A stretch of 64,000 nt of DNA from a candidate division KSB3 bacterium (lineage in GTDB: Bacteria > Moduliflexota > Moduliflexia > Moduliflexales > Moduliflexaceae). Where the stretch lies: assembly GCA_002748425.1 (NCBI GenBank), contig PDSJ01000020.1, positions 56,155 to 120,154 of the forward strand, given 5' to 3'. Of the stretch, positions 8,696 to 17,395 are shown in pieces; within the stretch, counting starts at the first letter, position 1; every line of letters starts with the position of its first letter. Made by a program: the position numbers and the translations under genes. Under the pieces are notes generated by a model. That model worked only from the letters and a program-made list of their open reading frames with translations. It did no database searches and was not told the DNA's origin.

Positions 8696-9649
8696 ATGCG
8701 CATTGTCGTCATTGGCGGCTCTGGACATGTGGGAAGCTTCCTGATTCCCCGCCTGGTCAATGCCGGCCATCAAGTAATTTCCATCAGCCGGGGAAAACGG
8801 CAGCCGTATCAGGAGCATCGGGCCTGGAACGCAGTCGAACAGATTGCGGTAGATCGGGAACTGGCGGAACGTAACGAGACCTTCGGGCCACAGATTCAAA
8901 CGTTGGCGCCGGATGTCGTCATCGATATGATCTGTTTCAGCCCTCAGAGCGCCAGGCATCTGGTCAACGCCCTTCGCGGGAAAGTGCAGCATGTGCTGGT
9001 CTGTGGCACGATCTGGGTTCATGGACGCAGCATCGTAGTACCGACCGTTGAAGCACAGAAGCGGGAGCCCTTTGGAGACTACGGCATCCAGAAGGAACGC
9101 ATGACTGCCTATCTTTTACAGGAAGCGCGGCTGAATAAATTCCCGGTTACTGTTCTGCATCCCGGCCATATTGTCGGCCCGGGCTGGGTGCCGCTCAACC
9201 CTCAGGGAAACTTTAACCCGGAGGTCTTCTGCACACTTGCGCGGGGAGAAGAATTCCGTCTGCCGACTCAGGGTATGGAAACCCTGCACCACGTCCACGC
9301 TGATGACGTAGCGCAAGCGTTTGTCAATGCGCTGACCCGCTGGAACGAAGCGATCGGCGAAGATTTTCATATTGTTTCGGAGGCTGCCGTGACCTTGTAC
9401 GGTTATGCCGAAGCTGTTGCTTCCTGGTTCGGCAACAACGCGACTATACGATGCATGGCTGGAGATCTCTGGGAGGAAGGACTCTCAAAGGACGATATTG
9501 CCGCAAGCTGGGAACATCTTCTGCACAGCCCCAGTTGCAGTCTTGCAAAAGCCAGGCGTCTGCTGGGTTATCAGCCCCGTTATACGTCGCTGCAGGCAAT
9601 TTATGAATCAGTACAGTGGCTCATCGCGCATCATGTGATCAAGATATGA
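8696..9649 (+). CDS. NAD-dependent epimerase/dehydratase family protein
   Basis: A 317-residue extended short-chain dehydrogenase/reductase. The start at ATG 8696 is set by AAGGAGGAG just upstream. Seen: the Rossmann loop GGSGHVGS at residues 7-14, a YxxxK pair in DYGIQKE for catalysis, and HPGHIVGPG and HHVHADDVAQAF typical of the sugar-nucleotide epimerase branch. Members act on nucleotide sugars or related substrates in the cytoplasm; the exact substrate is not readable. It follows the hydrolase-fold gene closely. Confidence 0.88.
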   Translation: MRIVVIGGSGHVGSFLIPRLVNAGHQVISISRGKRQPYQEHRAWNAVEQIAVDRELAERNETFGPQIQTLAPDVVIDMICFSPQSARHLVNALRGKVQHVLVCGTIWVHGRSIVVPTVEAQKREPFGDYGIQKERMTAYLLQEARLNKFPVTVLHPGHIVGPGWVPLNPQGNFNPEVFCTLARGEEFRLPTQGMETLHHVHADDVAQAFVNALTRWNEAIGEDFHIVSEAAVTLYGYAEAVASWFGNNATIRCMAGDLWEEGLSKDDIAASWEHLLHSPSCSLAKARRLLGYQPRYTSLQAIYESVQWLIAHHVIKI

Positions 9650-9676
9650 ACCATATCCTCACTGAGGAGAGCAGCT

Positions 9677-10150
9677 ATGAAATTAACGAGGTTCTGGAAA
9701 CGTGAGAACACGTCGAAAGTACAAACGCGGCAACGATCGCAGGCTGTTGTGCGCACAACCACAGCAGCTGAGCCTGACTTTGTTCGAGAAAAACATCAAA
9801 AGCTCGTGTTGCGCGAATCAAAACTTTGTCTGACAGTGCCTCAACAGGCGGTCGACACTCTGCACATCAGTACAAAACGTTTTATCGAGTGGCAGCCCCG
9901 GAAGCAGGAATTACACGGGAACCTGCTGATGTCAGAAACAACGCATACCACACGCATTGAAGATCTGAGTCATAACAACCAATATGTGGCGATCATCCCC
10001 AGTTCTCATGTCGACGACTATGAGATAGCGCCAACAAAAGACAACGGGATTTCGGCGATATGCGAATGGAACGACACGGGACTCCGTATCCGAATCCCTC
10101 TGCCTCGCAGTACAAAGAAGAAAAAGCACAGGAGGAGAGGGGCTCGTTGA
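9677..10150 (+). CDS. Basic protein of unknown function, first gene of a VWA-type cluster
   Basis: A 157-residue soluble protein preceded by a good ribosome site (GAGGAGAGC before ATG). Both ends are strongly basic (start KLTRFWKRENTSK, end RSTKKKKHRRRGAR), and the centre is beta-rich with few hydrophobic stretches. No signal sequence, no cysteine motif and no known family. It lies 27 bp after the epimerase gene and about 110 bp before the membrane coiled-coil gene, on the same strand as the substrate-binding/VWA gene. It may belong to that unit, perhaps contacting nucleic acid or acidic lipid through its ends; this is inference. Confidence 0.5.
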   Translation: MKLTRFWKRENTSKVQTRQRSQAVVRTTTAAEPDFVREKHQKLVLRESKLCLTVPQQAVDTLHISTKRFIEWQPRKQELHGNLLMSETTHTTRIEDLSHNNQYVAIIPSSHVDDYEIAPTKDNGISAICEWNDTGLRIRIPLPRSTKKKKHRRRGAR

Positions 10151-10263
10151 AAGATACGTTAACAGCATAGAGGCTTGCAAAAAACAGAGGGGCTCTGCCT
10201 GACAGCGTCCAGAGAGCGTGAACAAAACTACATACTGAAGAAAGGAGCCCTGTCATCATTGCT

Positions 10264-10896
10264 ATGAATCAGAAAGAATACAGTGTAAAAATTTTTTGGA
10301 TGAATCCATTCACGTACTTGGCTGTTTTTACCGTTCTCGTCTGCGAATGGGGATTTATCACATGGTTTCAGCCGCCTTTTTCGATCATGGTCGGAGTCTT
10401 GGCAACAGGGATCATTGTCTTCGCTGCCTGGGCGTTAATTTTTTTTAAGTTCGGCTCATTTCAGCAGCGTTACAGCAGCTTGCCGTACGAGTTGGAGCGG
10501 AAAGAACTGGAAACGCTGCTCAAGTCAGCTGCGGCCCCTTTTAAAAAGCCAGCATTGGACTTGCTTGATTTACTCAGTAATACCCGTCAAGAGTTTCAGT
10601 CGCAGATTTTCCAGCAGGAACTTGATAGCATGGTTTCCAATCTTCGCGATCTTAGTCGTAACCATGTCCAGCTTTTCAGCAGGGTTCATCAATTCGGCAC
10701 TGAAGCGCAGCAGAAAAAAATGGCGCTTATTTTACAACAACAGGCACAGTCTGTGAAGAATTCACTAGAAGCGTTACGCTCTTTCAGCGGGAGCTTGACG
10801 CTGCTCGATGCCCATCCCGACGATCACACGAAGATGGGCAGCAATTTAAAGGCAATTAATCAGGAATTACAAAACGTCATTCAAGAGGTATTATGA
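10264..10896 (+). CDS. Two-TM membrane protein with helical cytoplasmic domain (XpaC-like layout)
   Basis: A 210-residue protein with two adjacent membrane helices (about 18-37 and 39-62) followed by a long, mostly helical polar domain with heptad-like spacing (LLDLLSNTRQEFQS; LRDLSRNHVQLFSRVHQF). The arrangement resembles XpaC-type proteins, which often neighbour TelA or VWA/substrate-binding genes, but sequence identity is not evident and the comparison is only architectural. A good AAGGAG lies 18 bp before ATG 10264, too far for ideal use, so the true start may be a rare codon. Its TGA overlaps the next ATG by four bases, so the two products are probably made together. Confidence 0.6.
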   Translation: MNQKEYSVKIFWMNPFTYLAVFTVLVCEWGFITWFQPPFSIMVGVLATGIIVFAAWALIFFKFGSFQQRYSSLPYELERKELETLLKSAAAPFKKPALDLLDLLSNTRQEFQSQIFQQELDSMVSNLRDLSRNHVQLFSRVHQFGTEAQQKKMALILQQQAQSVKNSLEALRSFSGSLTLLDAHPDDHTKMGSNLKAINQELQNVIQEVL

Positions 10897-12611
10897 TGAG
10901 CGCAAAACGACTGTCAAAAAGTCTCAAGTTGCTTGCCATTCTTCTGGTTCTCGGAGCTGCCGTCTACGGCATTATAAGAGTGAAAAATTACTTTTTCCCG
11001 GTTCAAATGAATTACGAGCAGGCAGTAGACCGTTTGGATTATCTGGTCAAACACGTCCCCTGGTCGGAAAACATTGTGCGCCGCCGGGCCAAGCTTCAAC
11101 TGGCTCCAGAACGTGATCTGAAATTCATGCTGCCCAGTATCGATGAATACCCTCTGATGACTCATCCCCAGGGCCGCCAAGACGAAATCGTGCTGGAAAT
11201 TTTCGCTTCCACCGAAAAATCCGGCAGTGGTGATGACGGCTGGCTCGTCGAAGTTGCTAAGAACTTCAATGCGTCTGGGCAGCGTCTCAGCACCGGGCGG
11301 GAGATCAAAGTCAGTATTCGAAAGATTGCCTCTGGAACTGGCTATGAATTCATTGCGTCCGGGAAATATCTGCCAGACGCTTTTTCGCCCTCCTCCCCGT
11401 TATGGATACGGATGGCTGCTGCGCATGGCGTCAAAATGACGCCGATACGCGAGAAACTGGCCGGCAATATTGCCGGCGTCGTCATGAAGAATGATGTCGC
11501 CAGGACCTTGCAATCTACCTACGGAACGCTCGACATCAAACATCTGATCGATGCCGTCGTGCAGGGGAAAATTGCGATGGGCTACACCAATCCTTTTGCC
11601 AGCAGCACTGGTTTGAATTTTCTCTTTACCGTCTTGGCGACCTTTGCCGACGGTGACGAAAGCATGATGCTCGATGCAAGCGTGATCAGCGCTTTTGAAC
11701 GTTTTCAGCAAGGCGTGCCCTTTGTCAGTCAAACCACTATGCAGATGCGTGAATCAGTAGAAAAGGGCGGATCGCTGGATGCATTTGTGCTGGAATATCA
11801 GACCTTTCTGAAAACGTCGGTTTTACAATCAGGCTATACATTTATTCCCTTTGGAGTTCGGCACGACAATCCGCTTTACGGCGTCGGGGACCTTGACCAC
11901 GAAACCCTGGAAGCGCTGGAACAGTTCGCAGCTTTTGCCGAGCAGGCCAGCAGCGCAAAATTGGCAAGCCAGTACGGCTTTAATCCGGACCTGGAGTATC
12001 AGTCCGCCTTTGCGATTCCCTCCGGCGACACCCTGGTACAGGCCCAAAAGCTTTGGAAGGAGAAAAAAGATGCTGGGCGGCCGATTTCGGCGATTTTCCT
12101 TTGCGATGTCAGCGGCTCAATGTCCGGGACCCGCATTGCTGCCCTGCGCCAGTCGCTGCTCAAAGGAAGCGAGTTCATCGCTCCGCAAAACTCTATTGGC
12201 TTGCTGCTTTTCAACCATGAAGTCAGTGTTGTACTGCCTGTCGCCGAGTTTACGTTAACTCAAAAAGCCGCGTTTCATGCCGCAGTCGAAGACATCTATG
12301 CTGAAGGCGGTACCGCGATGTATAATGGCGTCGCAGTAGCGCTTGACCTGCTCGTGGCGGAAAGGCGGAAGAATCCAAACACGAAGACGACGCTTTTTGT
12401 CTTGACCGACGGCGAAAGCACTGACGGTTGGAGCTTCAGGGATCTTCGTCCTGTCATTCAAGCCCTGAGAATCCCGATTTACACGATCGGCTACGAAGCT
12501 AACTTGCCAGTGTTACAGGAGTTGTCCTCCCTTGTCGAAGCTGCGAGCATTAATGCCAACGAAGAGCAGGTCCAATATATCATCGGGGCGTTGCTCAACG
12601 CGCAGATGTAA
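10893..12611 (+). CDS. Membrane-anchored substrate-binding / von Willebrand factor A fusion
   Basis: A 572-residue protein with one N-terminal anchor (about 10-29) and an exposed remainder. Residues 80-370 resemble an extracellular solute-binding domain (SGTGYEFIASGKYLPDAFSPSSPLW, then GKIAMGYTNPFASSTGLNFL), as in ABC phosphate, molybdate or metal binders. Residues 395-572 are a VWA domain with a complete MIDAS: DVSGSMSG (404-411), a Thr in EGGTAMYNG and Asp in LTDGEST. VWA domains bind protein partners through a divalent metal. No ABC permease or ATPase is nearby, so uptake is unlikely; sensing or assembly of a surface complex is more plausible. It overlaps the upstream gene by ATGA. Confidence 0.85.
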   Translation: MMSAKRLSKSLKLLAILLVLGAAVYGIIRVKNYFFPVQMNYEQAVDRLDYLVKHVPWSENIVRRRAKLQLAPERDLKFMLPSIDEYPLMTHPQGRQDEIVLEIFASTEKSGSGDDGWLVEVAKNFNASGQRLSTGREIKVSIRKIASGTGYEFIASGKYLPDAFSPSSPLWIRMAAAHGVKMTPIREKLAGNIAGVVMKNDVARTLQSTYGTLDIKHLIDAVVQGKIAMGYTNPFASSTGLNFLFTVLATFADGDESMMLDASVISAFERFQQGVPFVSQTTMQMRESVEKGGSLDAFVLEYQTFLKTSVLQSGYTFIPFGVRHDNPLYGVGDLDHETLEALEQFAAFAEQASSAKLASQYGFNPDLEYQSAFAIPSGDTLVQAQKLWKEKKDAGRPISAIFLCDVSGSMSGTRIAALRQSLLKGSEFIAPQNSIGLLLFNHEVSVVLPVAEFTLTQKAAFHAAVEDIYAEGGTAMYNGVAVALDLLVAERRKNPNTKTTLFVLTDGESTDGWSFRDLRPVIQALRIPIYTIGYEANLPVLQELSSLVEAASINANEEQVQYIIGALLNAQM

Positions 12612-12654
12612 AAACGCCAGAAATGTCTGTTGGGCAACGCAGGAAGGAGCCCTC

Positions 12655-12756
12655 ATGAAGAAAACGATGTTGAATTATTTGCCGATACACATGACAAGCG
12701 AGATTTTTGATCCAGCGAGGTCTTGTCGTCCCCTCTTGCGGCAGAGGAATGTCTGA
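12655..12756 (+). CDS. Possible micro-ORF (33 aa) between the two VWA genes
   Basis: ATG 12655 follows a very good ribosome site (AGGAAGGAG, spacing 5) and opens 33 codons, beginning MKKTMLNYLPIHMTSE and ending at TGA 12754-12756. The peptide has no membrane helix and no familiar motif. The strength of the initiation site is the only argument that it is translated; it may serve as a leader coupling translation to the next VWA gene, whose start is 28 bp further on. Confidence 0.3.
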   Translation: MKKTMLNYLPIHMTSEIFDPARSCRPLLRQRNV

Positions 12757-12784
12757 GAGAGGACCGCACCCTGCGCGTGAGGCT

Positions 12785-13195
12785 ATGAAATCATTTGGAA
12801 TTTGGTTTGCACTTGCCGTTGCTGTCTTTGGAGCTCTGAGCGGGGTTTATCACCTCCATGTAACGTCCCATCCGCACTTAGTGCTTGTAGCGGTGGATTC
12901 GTCCTTCTCAATGCAACCGACCTGGTCAAGGGTCGCAGAGCAGCTGGAAAGATTCACGCGGCGCCGCTATACGAGATTCAGTCTTATCACGGAAAAAACG
13001 ATGATTCATGGCTGGATGAACGACCTGCGTTTGGGGAAAGTCGTTCCGTATGCTCCAAGGGATTTCAGCAAGCTGCGTGACCGCAGCGCCTATCCAGAGC
13101 TCAGCGACGCTGATGAGAAATATTTACTCACCGACACCCAAGGAGCTCAAGAAGCAGGTCTGCAAGATTGGACCATCATCAAACTCACTCCGTGA
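12785..13195 (+). CDS. Small membrane-anchored VWA-like protein
   Basis: A 136-residue protein from ATG 12785 (GTGAGG upstream). One N-terminal helix (about 5-22) anchors it. Directly after it LVLVAVDSSFSMQPTW carries the first strand of a VWA fold with an intact DxSxS metal loop (DSSFS), but the chain ends before the usual Thr and second Asp loops. It is therefore a half-length VWA (normal domain about 170-200 residues). There is no frameshift or premature stop that would clearly restore the rest downstream. It may pair with the full VWA protein encoded just upstream. Confidence 0.6.
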   Translation: MKSFGIWFALAVAVFGALSGVYHLHVTSHPHLVLVAVDSSFSMQPTWSRVAEQLERFTRRRYTRFSLITEKTMIHGWMNDLRLGKVVPYAPRDFSKLRDRSAYPELSDADEKYLLTDTQGAQEAGLQDWTIIKLTP

Positions 13196-13470
13196 ACAGC
13201 GCGCGAACACCTGCGCGTGACAGTTTCGCCGCTCAGTTATGGCCTCCTGAACGTGTATGCAGGGAGCGGAGCTCACCAAGACCAGCAAGAGTCCGGGGAA
13301 GATCACGTGTGATTTTCCGTGCAAATTACTTGACAATTTAACAGAATTTGTCCCATGTTATGAGCTCCTGCTTTGAAAGGCAGAGAGTTGTGCGTGTATG
13401 TCTCATTATCAACTGTACATTCAGAACCATGAATTCTGAATGCGCAAGCTTGGCTCAGGGAGGTATTATC

Positions 13471-14331
13471 GTGAACAAAACTGCACAGAAAGCTGATGAG
13501 GAAAAACAACTCATCAAAATTCAAGGTCGGGGGAGTGTACACCTCAGACTTCACCTCACAGTGCTTGTTATTGCCATCCTCTGTGAGTGGATCGGGATTC
13601 ACAAGTTCAGGATCGGCCCGGGATCGCTCGTGTTACTGCCGATGTTATATGCTGTGGTCATCGGAATCCTGATAACGCCGGATGTCCTCGGGAAAAAAAT
13701 CGACGCATTGAAGAAGATCATTTCCGCAAAAGAATGCAAGCTGGCAACTGCTCTTTTAGGCATTTCTCTCTTGCCTCTGGGAGTGAAGTACGGCACGTTG
13801 GTCGGTCCCAATATGCCTAAAATCCTCAAAGCTGGTCCAGCATTTATCTTGCAGGAATTCGGGAATCTGGGCACGATTGCAATCGCGTTACCGCTCGCGC
13901 TGCTGTTGGGATTAAAGCGCGAAGCCATCGGAGGAACCGTCAGTATCTGCCGGGAAGCCACACTCGGAGTTGTAAGCGAATATTACGGCATCGATTCTCC
14001 GGAAGGCCGCGGCGTGCTGGGCACGTATTTGACTGGAACACTGCTGGGCACCATATTTTTCGGAATTTTAGGAGGACTGGCACCACTTACCGGTCTTCAT
14101 CCGCAGGCCCTGGCAATGGCCTGTGGAATCGGGAGTGCGAGCATGATGACCGCCGCATCCTCATCATTGGCAACAGCAGTCCCAGAGATGAAAGACACGA
14201 TCCTGGCCTATGCTGCTACGAGTAATCTTCTGACAGGAGTGACCGGCATGTATATGGTCCTCATTTTTGGATTACCCCTTGTGAATTTCCTTTATCGTAA
14301 ACTTGAGCCTGTTCTCGGAAGAAAGCAATAA
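13471..14331 (+). CDS. DUF3100 family membrane protein
   Basis: A 286-residue polytopic protein. GTG 13471 is chosen because GGGAGGT lies seven bases upstream; an earlier ATG at 13348 gives an implausible Cys-rich extension. About eight hydrophobic helices are visible, with conserved-looking loops GPNMPKILKAGPAFILQEFGN (split by helices) and GTYLTGTLLGTIFF, and a Gly/Ser/Ala-rich segment near 215-240 (ACGIGSASMMTAASSS). This matches DUF3100, a putative transporter family of unknown substrate. The following gene starts 18 bp downstream and encodes a second membrane component. Confidence 0.8.
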   Translation: MNKTAQKADEEKQLIKIQGRGSVHLRLHLTVLVIAILCEWIGIHKFRIGPGSLVLLPMLYAVVIGILITPDVLGKKIDALKKIISAKECKLATALLGISLLPLGVKYGTLVGPNMPKILKAGPAFILQEFGNLGTIAIALPLALLLGLKREAIGGTVSICREATLGVVSEYYGIDSPEGRGVLGTYLTGTLLGTIFFGILGGLAPLTGLHPQALAMACGIGSASMMTAASSSLATAVPEMKDTILAYAATSNLLTGVTGMYMVLIFGLPLVNFLYRKLEPVLGRKQ

Positions 14332-14349
14332 CCAAGGAGGTACACACGT

Positions 14350-14814
14350 ATGGCAGCACTTGATTGGGAAAAACTCGGACGTCAGTTGAATATGCTTATT
14401 ATTGTCGGGCTAATCACGCTGGTTGGTCAAAAAATCGGATTCGGAATCTCACCGCTTACAGCACTTCCCGGGATGATCATCGTCCTGCTGATCGGAATAG
14501 CGGCACTGGCCTTAAAGCGTTTGATCCCGTTAAAAATTCCGGCTTTTGCATACGCGTCACTTATTGCGTTGCTCTTGACCGTTCCCTGGCATCCCCTTTC
14601 GGCTCCGATACTCAAATATACAAATGAAGTGAATTTCCTGGGAACAACGACTCCTATTTTGGCTTATGCCGGAATTTCTGTCGGCTTACAGGTACTGGAG
14701 ATCAAACGTGTCGGGTGGAAGCTGGTGCTTGTAGCCTTTTGTGTCTTTCTGGGAACCTTCTTCGGATCGGCTGTTGTTGCGCAGATCATCTTGAAACTTC
14801 AAGGACTCATCTAG
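14350..14814 (+). CDS. Four- to five-TM membrane protein, partner of the DUF3100 protein
   Basis: A 154-residue hydrophobic protein preceded by CCAAGGAGG. Helices are at about 15-33, 38-55, 62-78, 98-112 and 122-145, with a short conserved-looking loop NEVNFLGTTTPILAYAG. There is no soluble domain. Spacing and size suggest it is the small subunit of a two-component carrier with the DUF3100 protein. The convergent M20 amidohydrolase gene suggests the carrier may import an amide- or dipeptide-like compound; that is inference. Confidence 0.65.
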   Translation: MAALDWEKLGRQLNMLIIVGLITLVGQKIGFGISPLTALPGMIIVLLIGIAALALKRLIPLKIPAFAYASLIALLLTVPWHPLSAPILKYTNEVNFLGTTTPILAYAGISVGLQVLEIKRVGWKLVLVAFCVFLGTFFGSAVVAQIILKLQGLI

Positions 14815-14821
14815 GACGCCA

Positions 14822-14860
14822 GCAATCCTGCCGGGGAGAGTGAAGCTCCGGCAGGATTGC
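14822..14860. terminator. Convergent hairpin terminator
   Basis: A perfect 13-bp inverted repeat, GCAATCCTGCCGG at 14822-14834 and CCGGCAGGATTGC at 14848-14860, with a 13-nt loop. It sits between two converging genes and could end transcripts from both sides, though neither side has a clear T tract. Confidence 0.65.
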
Positions 14861-14886
14861 AGCCTGCGGCCCGTCAAGCCAAGAGA

Positions 14887-16212
14887 TTATTCATCCTCCG
14901 ACCAGCGCTGTGTATAAGCAAATGAGTCCAGCAAGGCCAGATACTCATCTTTGCTCAATGCCGGGGTAACATTTTGGAGAATCCGGCGGGCGGCCTGAGC
15001 ATCATCGTATAAAAGATCGATCACGGTCATCGCGTAAAGCTTTGCAGGGATAAGATACGCCATTTCCTCATCATCGACCTGAAAATCGCTTCCATGCATC
15101 ATACCATGAAAGCCTCCGCTGAAAGGATGAATGCCCGGGAGGATATGCGTAACATCACCCATATCCGTTGACGCGCCGCTGTGACCGATGAAATGAACAT
15201 GCTCTTCTCCTAACAAAGCGTTCGAATTGCTTACCCATAAATCGCTCAATATATTCTCCTGAATCAGAGGCAGGTAGCCTGGCGTATTCACAATTTCGAC
15301 CTGAGTGCCAATGCCCATGGCTCCGGCTTTTAAGGCACGGTCGACTTTCCTGTTTGCATCCCGGATCGCCTCAACTGTTGCAGCCCTGACATACATTTCG
15401 GTTCTCACATCGCTCGGAACGTTATTCACTCCTTCACCGCCTTTGGTCAGCACCGGATGCACTCTGACCTTATCCTCATCCCTGAAGGTTTCCCGCTGGG
15501 CATGAATTGCTGAAAGAGCCACGTTAAAGGCGTTCAAAGCATTAATCCCCTTCTCAGGAGCAAAACCTGCATGGGAGGTTCTGCCGAGAAATTTCGCAGA
15601 TTTTCCGACAAATCCATTCGAGCTGGTGGGGATGAACATCGACTTCCCGGAGTCTTCTGAGTATGCATGGCACATGAGCGCAAGATCGACATCATCGAAA
15701 GCCCCCAATCGAATAAGCTCCTGTTTGCCCCCGAAGTACTTGATCTTCCCCTCATCCTTCAGTTGCTGCCTGAAGCTAAGATTCAGGTATTCTTCCGCAG
15801 GGACCGCAAAGAGCACGACATTTCCGCTGACAGACGCGATCAGGTCTTTCAAGCCGAAACCAGCCCCGAGCAGCCAGGCGATTTGCGAAGCATGGCCACA
15901 CGCATGCACCATCCCGCTCTCCGGATCTGCATCAGGATGTCCCGGATTACAGACCGCATCCAGTTCTCCCATCACACAGACCGTTGGCCCGTCCTGTCCT
16001 CCCTTCAGACGGCCTTTGATCCCTGTTACCGCCAATCCTTTTTCATACGGGATGCCCCAGTCAGCAAAAATCTCCTCGACCTTTTGAGCTGTTTTATATT
16101 CTCGATACCCCTCCTCAGGTTCCGCCCAAATCGACTTTGCAGTCTTGATAATCGTTTCTCTGTGTTTCTCAATCGCCTGGACAGCCATCTTTTTAAGTGC
16201 TTCTTTTGTCAT
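14887..16212 (-). CDS. M20 family amidohydrolase (AbgB/HipO-like)
   Basis: A 441-residue zinc-dependent amidohydrolase. ATG 16212 is fixed by AAGGAG seven bases upstream. Metal-site motifs are GELDAV, HACGHAS and the Glu pair in PAEEY, and a late His lies in FIGHSGASTDMGD and GGFHGMMHG. The family cleaves N-acyl amino acids or p-aminobenzoyl-glutamate and related amides in the cytoplasm. A loop insertion follows GELDAV (CNPGHPDADPESGMV), longer than in typical members. It lies tail-to-tail with the DUF3100 pair, which may import its substrate. Confidence 0.9.
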   Translation of the reverse strand: MTKEALKKMAVQAIEKHRETIIKTAKSIWAEPEEGYREYKTAQKVEEIFADWGIPYEKGLAVTGIKGRLKGGQDGPTVCVMGELDAVCNPGHPDADPESGMVHACGHASQIAWLLGAGFGLKDLIASVSGNVVLFAVPAEEYLNLSFRQQLKDEGKIKYFGGKQELIRLGAFDDVDLALMCHAYSEDSGKSMFIPTSSNGFVGKSAKFLGRTSHAGFAPEKGINALNAFNVALSAIHAQRETFRDEDKVRVHPVLTKGGEGVNNVPSDVRTEMYVRAATVEAIRDANRKVDRALKAGAMGIGTQVEIVNTPGYLPLIQENILSDLWVSNSNALLGEEHVHFIGHSGASTDMGDVTHILPGIHPFSGGFHGMMHGSDFQVDDEEMAYLIPAKLYAMTVIDLLYDDAQAARRILQNVTPALSKDEYLALLDSFAYTQRWSEDE

Positions 16213-16311
16213 TACTGTTCTCCTTGTGCTGTGTTTTTCGTCAGACATCTCCGTGCCCTGACTTTCGATCAACCTGAAGATAGAACCTTACTGTAGTGAT
16301 GCCCAGAACAG

Positions 16312-17361
16312 TTATCTTTTCCTGCCTGCCCCGGCAGCAAGGAAGAGTTTCTGCATTACGATAAAGAGAAATAGCATGCTACCTATAAATATCGGGGTCC
16401 AGTATACATTCAATCTCCCCTGGAATGAAATAAAGGTTTGAATCATGCCTCGAATACACACACCGATAAGAGTTCCAAACACACTGCCGGACCCTCCGGT
16501 CAGCAAGGTCCCGCCGATCACCACCGAGGCGATCGCCTCAAGCTCAAGCCCGATAGCCGCTCTGCCATATCCAGCCAACATGTACAAGCTATAAGCAAAT
16601 CCTCCCAGACCGGCGCAAAAACCGCTGAATGTGTAAATCAAAATTTTGGTTTTTGCCACCGGCACTCCCATGAGAAAGGCAGAACGTTCGCTTCCTCCTA
16701 ATGCGTAAACTCTCCGGCCGAATCTGGTATAACGAAGCAAGAACCAGGTCAGCAGCACCATAAGCAGAAACAGAATAGCCGGCGTTGTCAACCGGGCTGT
16801 CGGGAAGCTCGCCAATATGCCTGTTCCGCCCTTGCCAAATCGTAGAGAAGTTCTTGATAATCGTCTATAAAACGTACCGTCGATCGGAATTGAGGAAAGA
16901 CTGAGGACAAAGCCTAAACCCCGCGCCAGAAACATTCCTGTTAAGGTCACGATAAACGGTTCAACGTCAAAATGCTGAATCATAACGCCTTGCAGAAAGC
17001 CAAGTATTGTTCCAAAGCTCAGAGCAAGCGGAATGACGAGAAGAGGGCTGATACCGGCCCTATCCATGACGGCGATCATCATTGCGGTCGTCGACACAAT
17101 TGAGCCTACCGACAGATCGATTCCTCCTGAAATAATCACCACTGTCATGCCCACTGCTACAAGGCCGACAAAGGCATTATCAGTGAACAGGTTAAACAGG
17201 ACACGCAAAGTAAAGAAGCGCTTAAACATCACACCGCCGATGAGAAAAAAAACTGCAAATACCAGCAACGGCGCAACAATCGTTAAATTTTTTCTCAGGA
17301 ACGATGCCTTTTTGAATCCTGTCTGATGATTTGTCTGCATTCTCAAGGTCGAGTTCTGCAT
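16312..17361 (-). CDS. yjfF: Sugar ABC permease, YjfF-like
   Basis: A 349-residue permease of the BPD_transp_2 (ribose/galactofuranose) family, fourth gene of a ytfQ-ytfR-ytfT-yjfF set. ATG 17361 leaves 34 bp after the preceding gene; a start at 17463 would overlap that gene and add an untypical polar segment. Family motifs: VGLVAVGMTVVIISGGIDLSVGS, split here as VGMTVVIISGG and IDLSVGSIV, YALGGSERSAFLMGVPV, and ASVVIGGTLLTGGSGSV. About ten helices. Orthologues in E. coli import galactofuranose; the sugar here is assigned only by family. Confidence 0.92.
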   Translation of the reverse strand: MQNSTLRMQTNHQTGFKKASFLRKNLTIVAPLLVFAVFFLIGGVMFKRFFTLRVLFNLFTDNAFVGLVAVGMTVVIISGGIDLSVGSIVSTTAMMIAVMDRAGISPLLVIPLALSFGTILGFLQGVMIQHFDVEPFIVTLTGMFLARGLGFVLSLSSIPIDGTFYRRLSRTSLRFGKGGTGILASFPTARLTTPAILFLLMVLLTWFLLRYTRFGRRVYALGGSERSAFLMGVPVAKTKILIYTFSGFCAGLGGFAYSLYMLAGYGRAAIGLELEAIASVVIGGTLLTGGSGSVFGTLIGVCIRGMIQTFISFQGRLNVYWTPIFIGSMLFLFIVMQKLFLAAGAGRKR

Positions 17362-17395
17362 ATTTTTTTCTCTCAATCCTGAATTTTCTGCGCTG

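Noticed and set aside
9932..10259. Minus-strand frames with signal-like hydrophobic stretches opposite the basic-protein gene
   Set aside because: They are the reverse complement of a gene with a better ribosome site and context.
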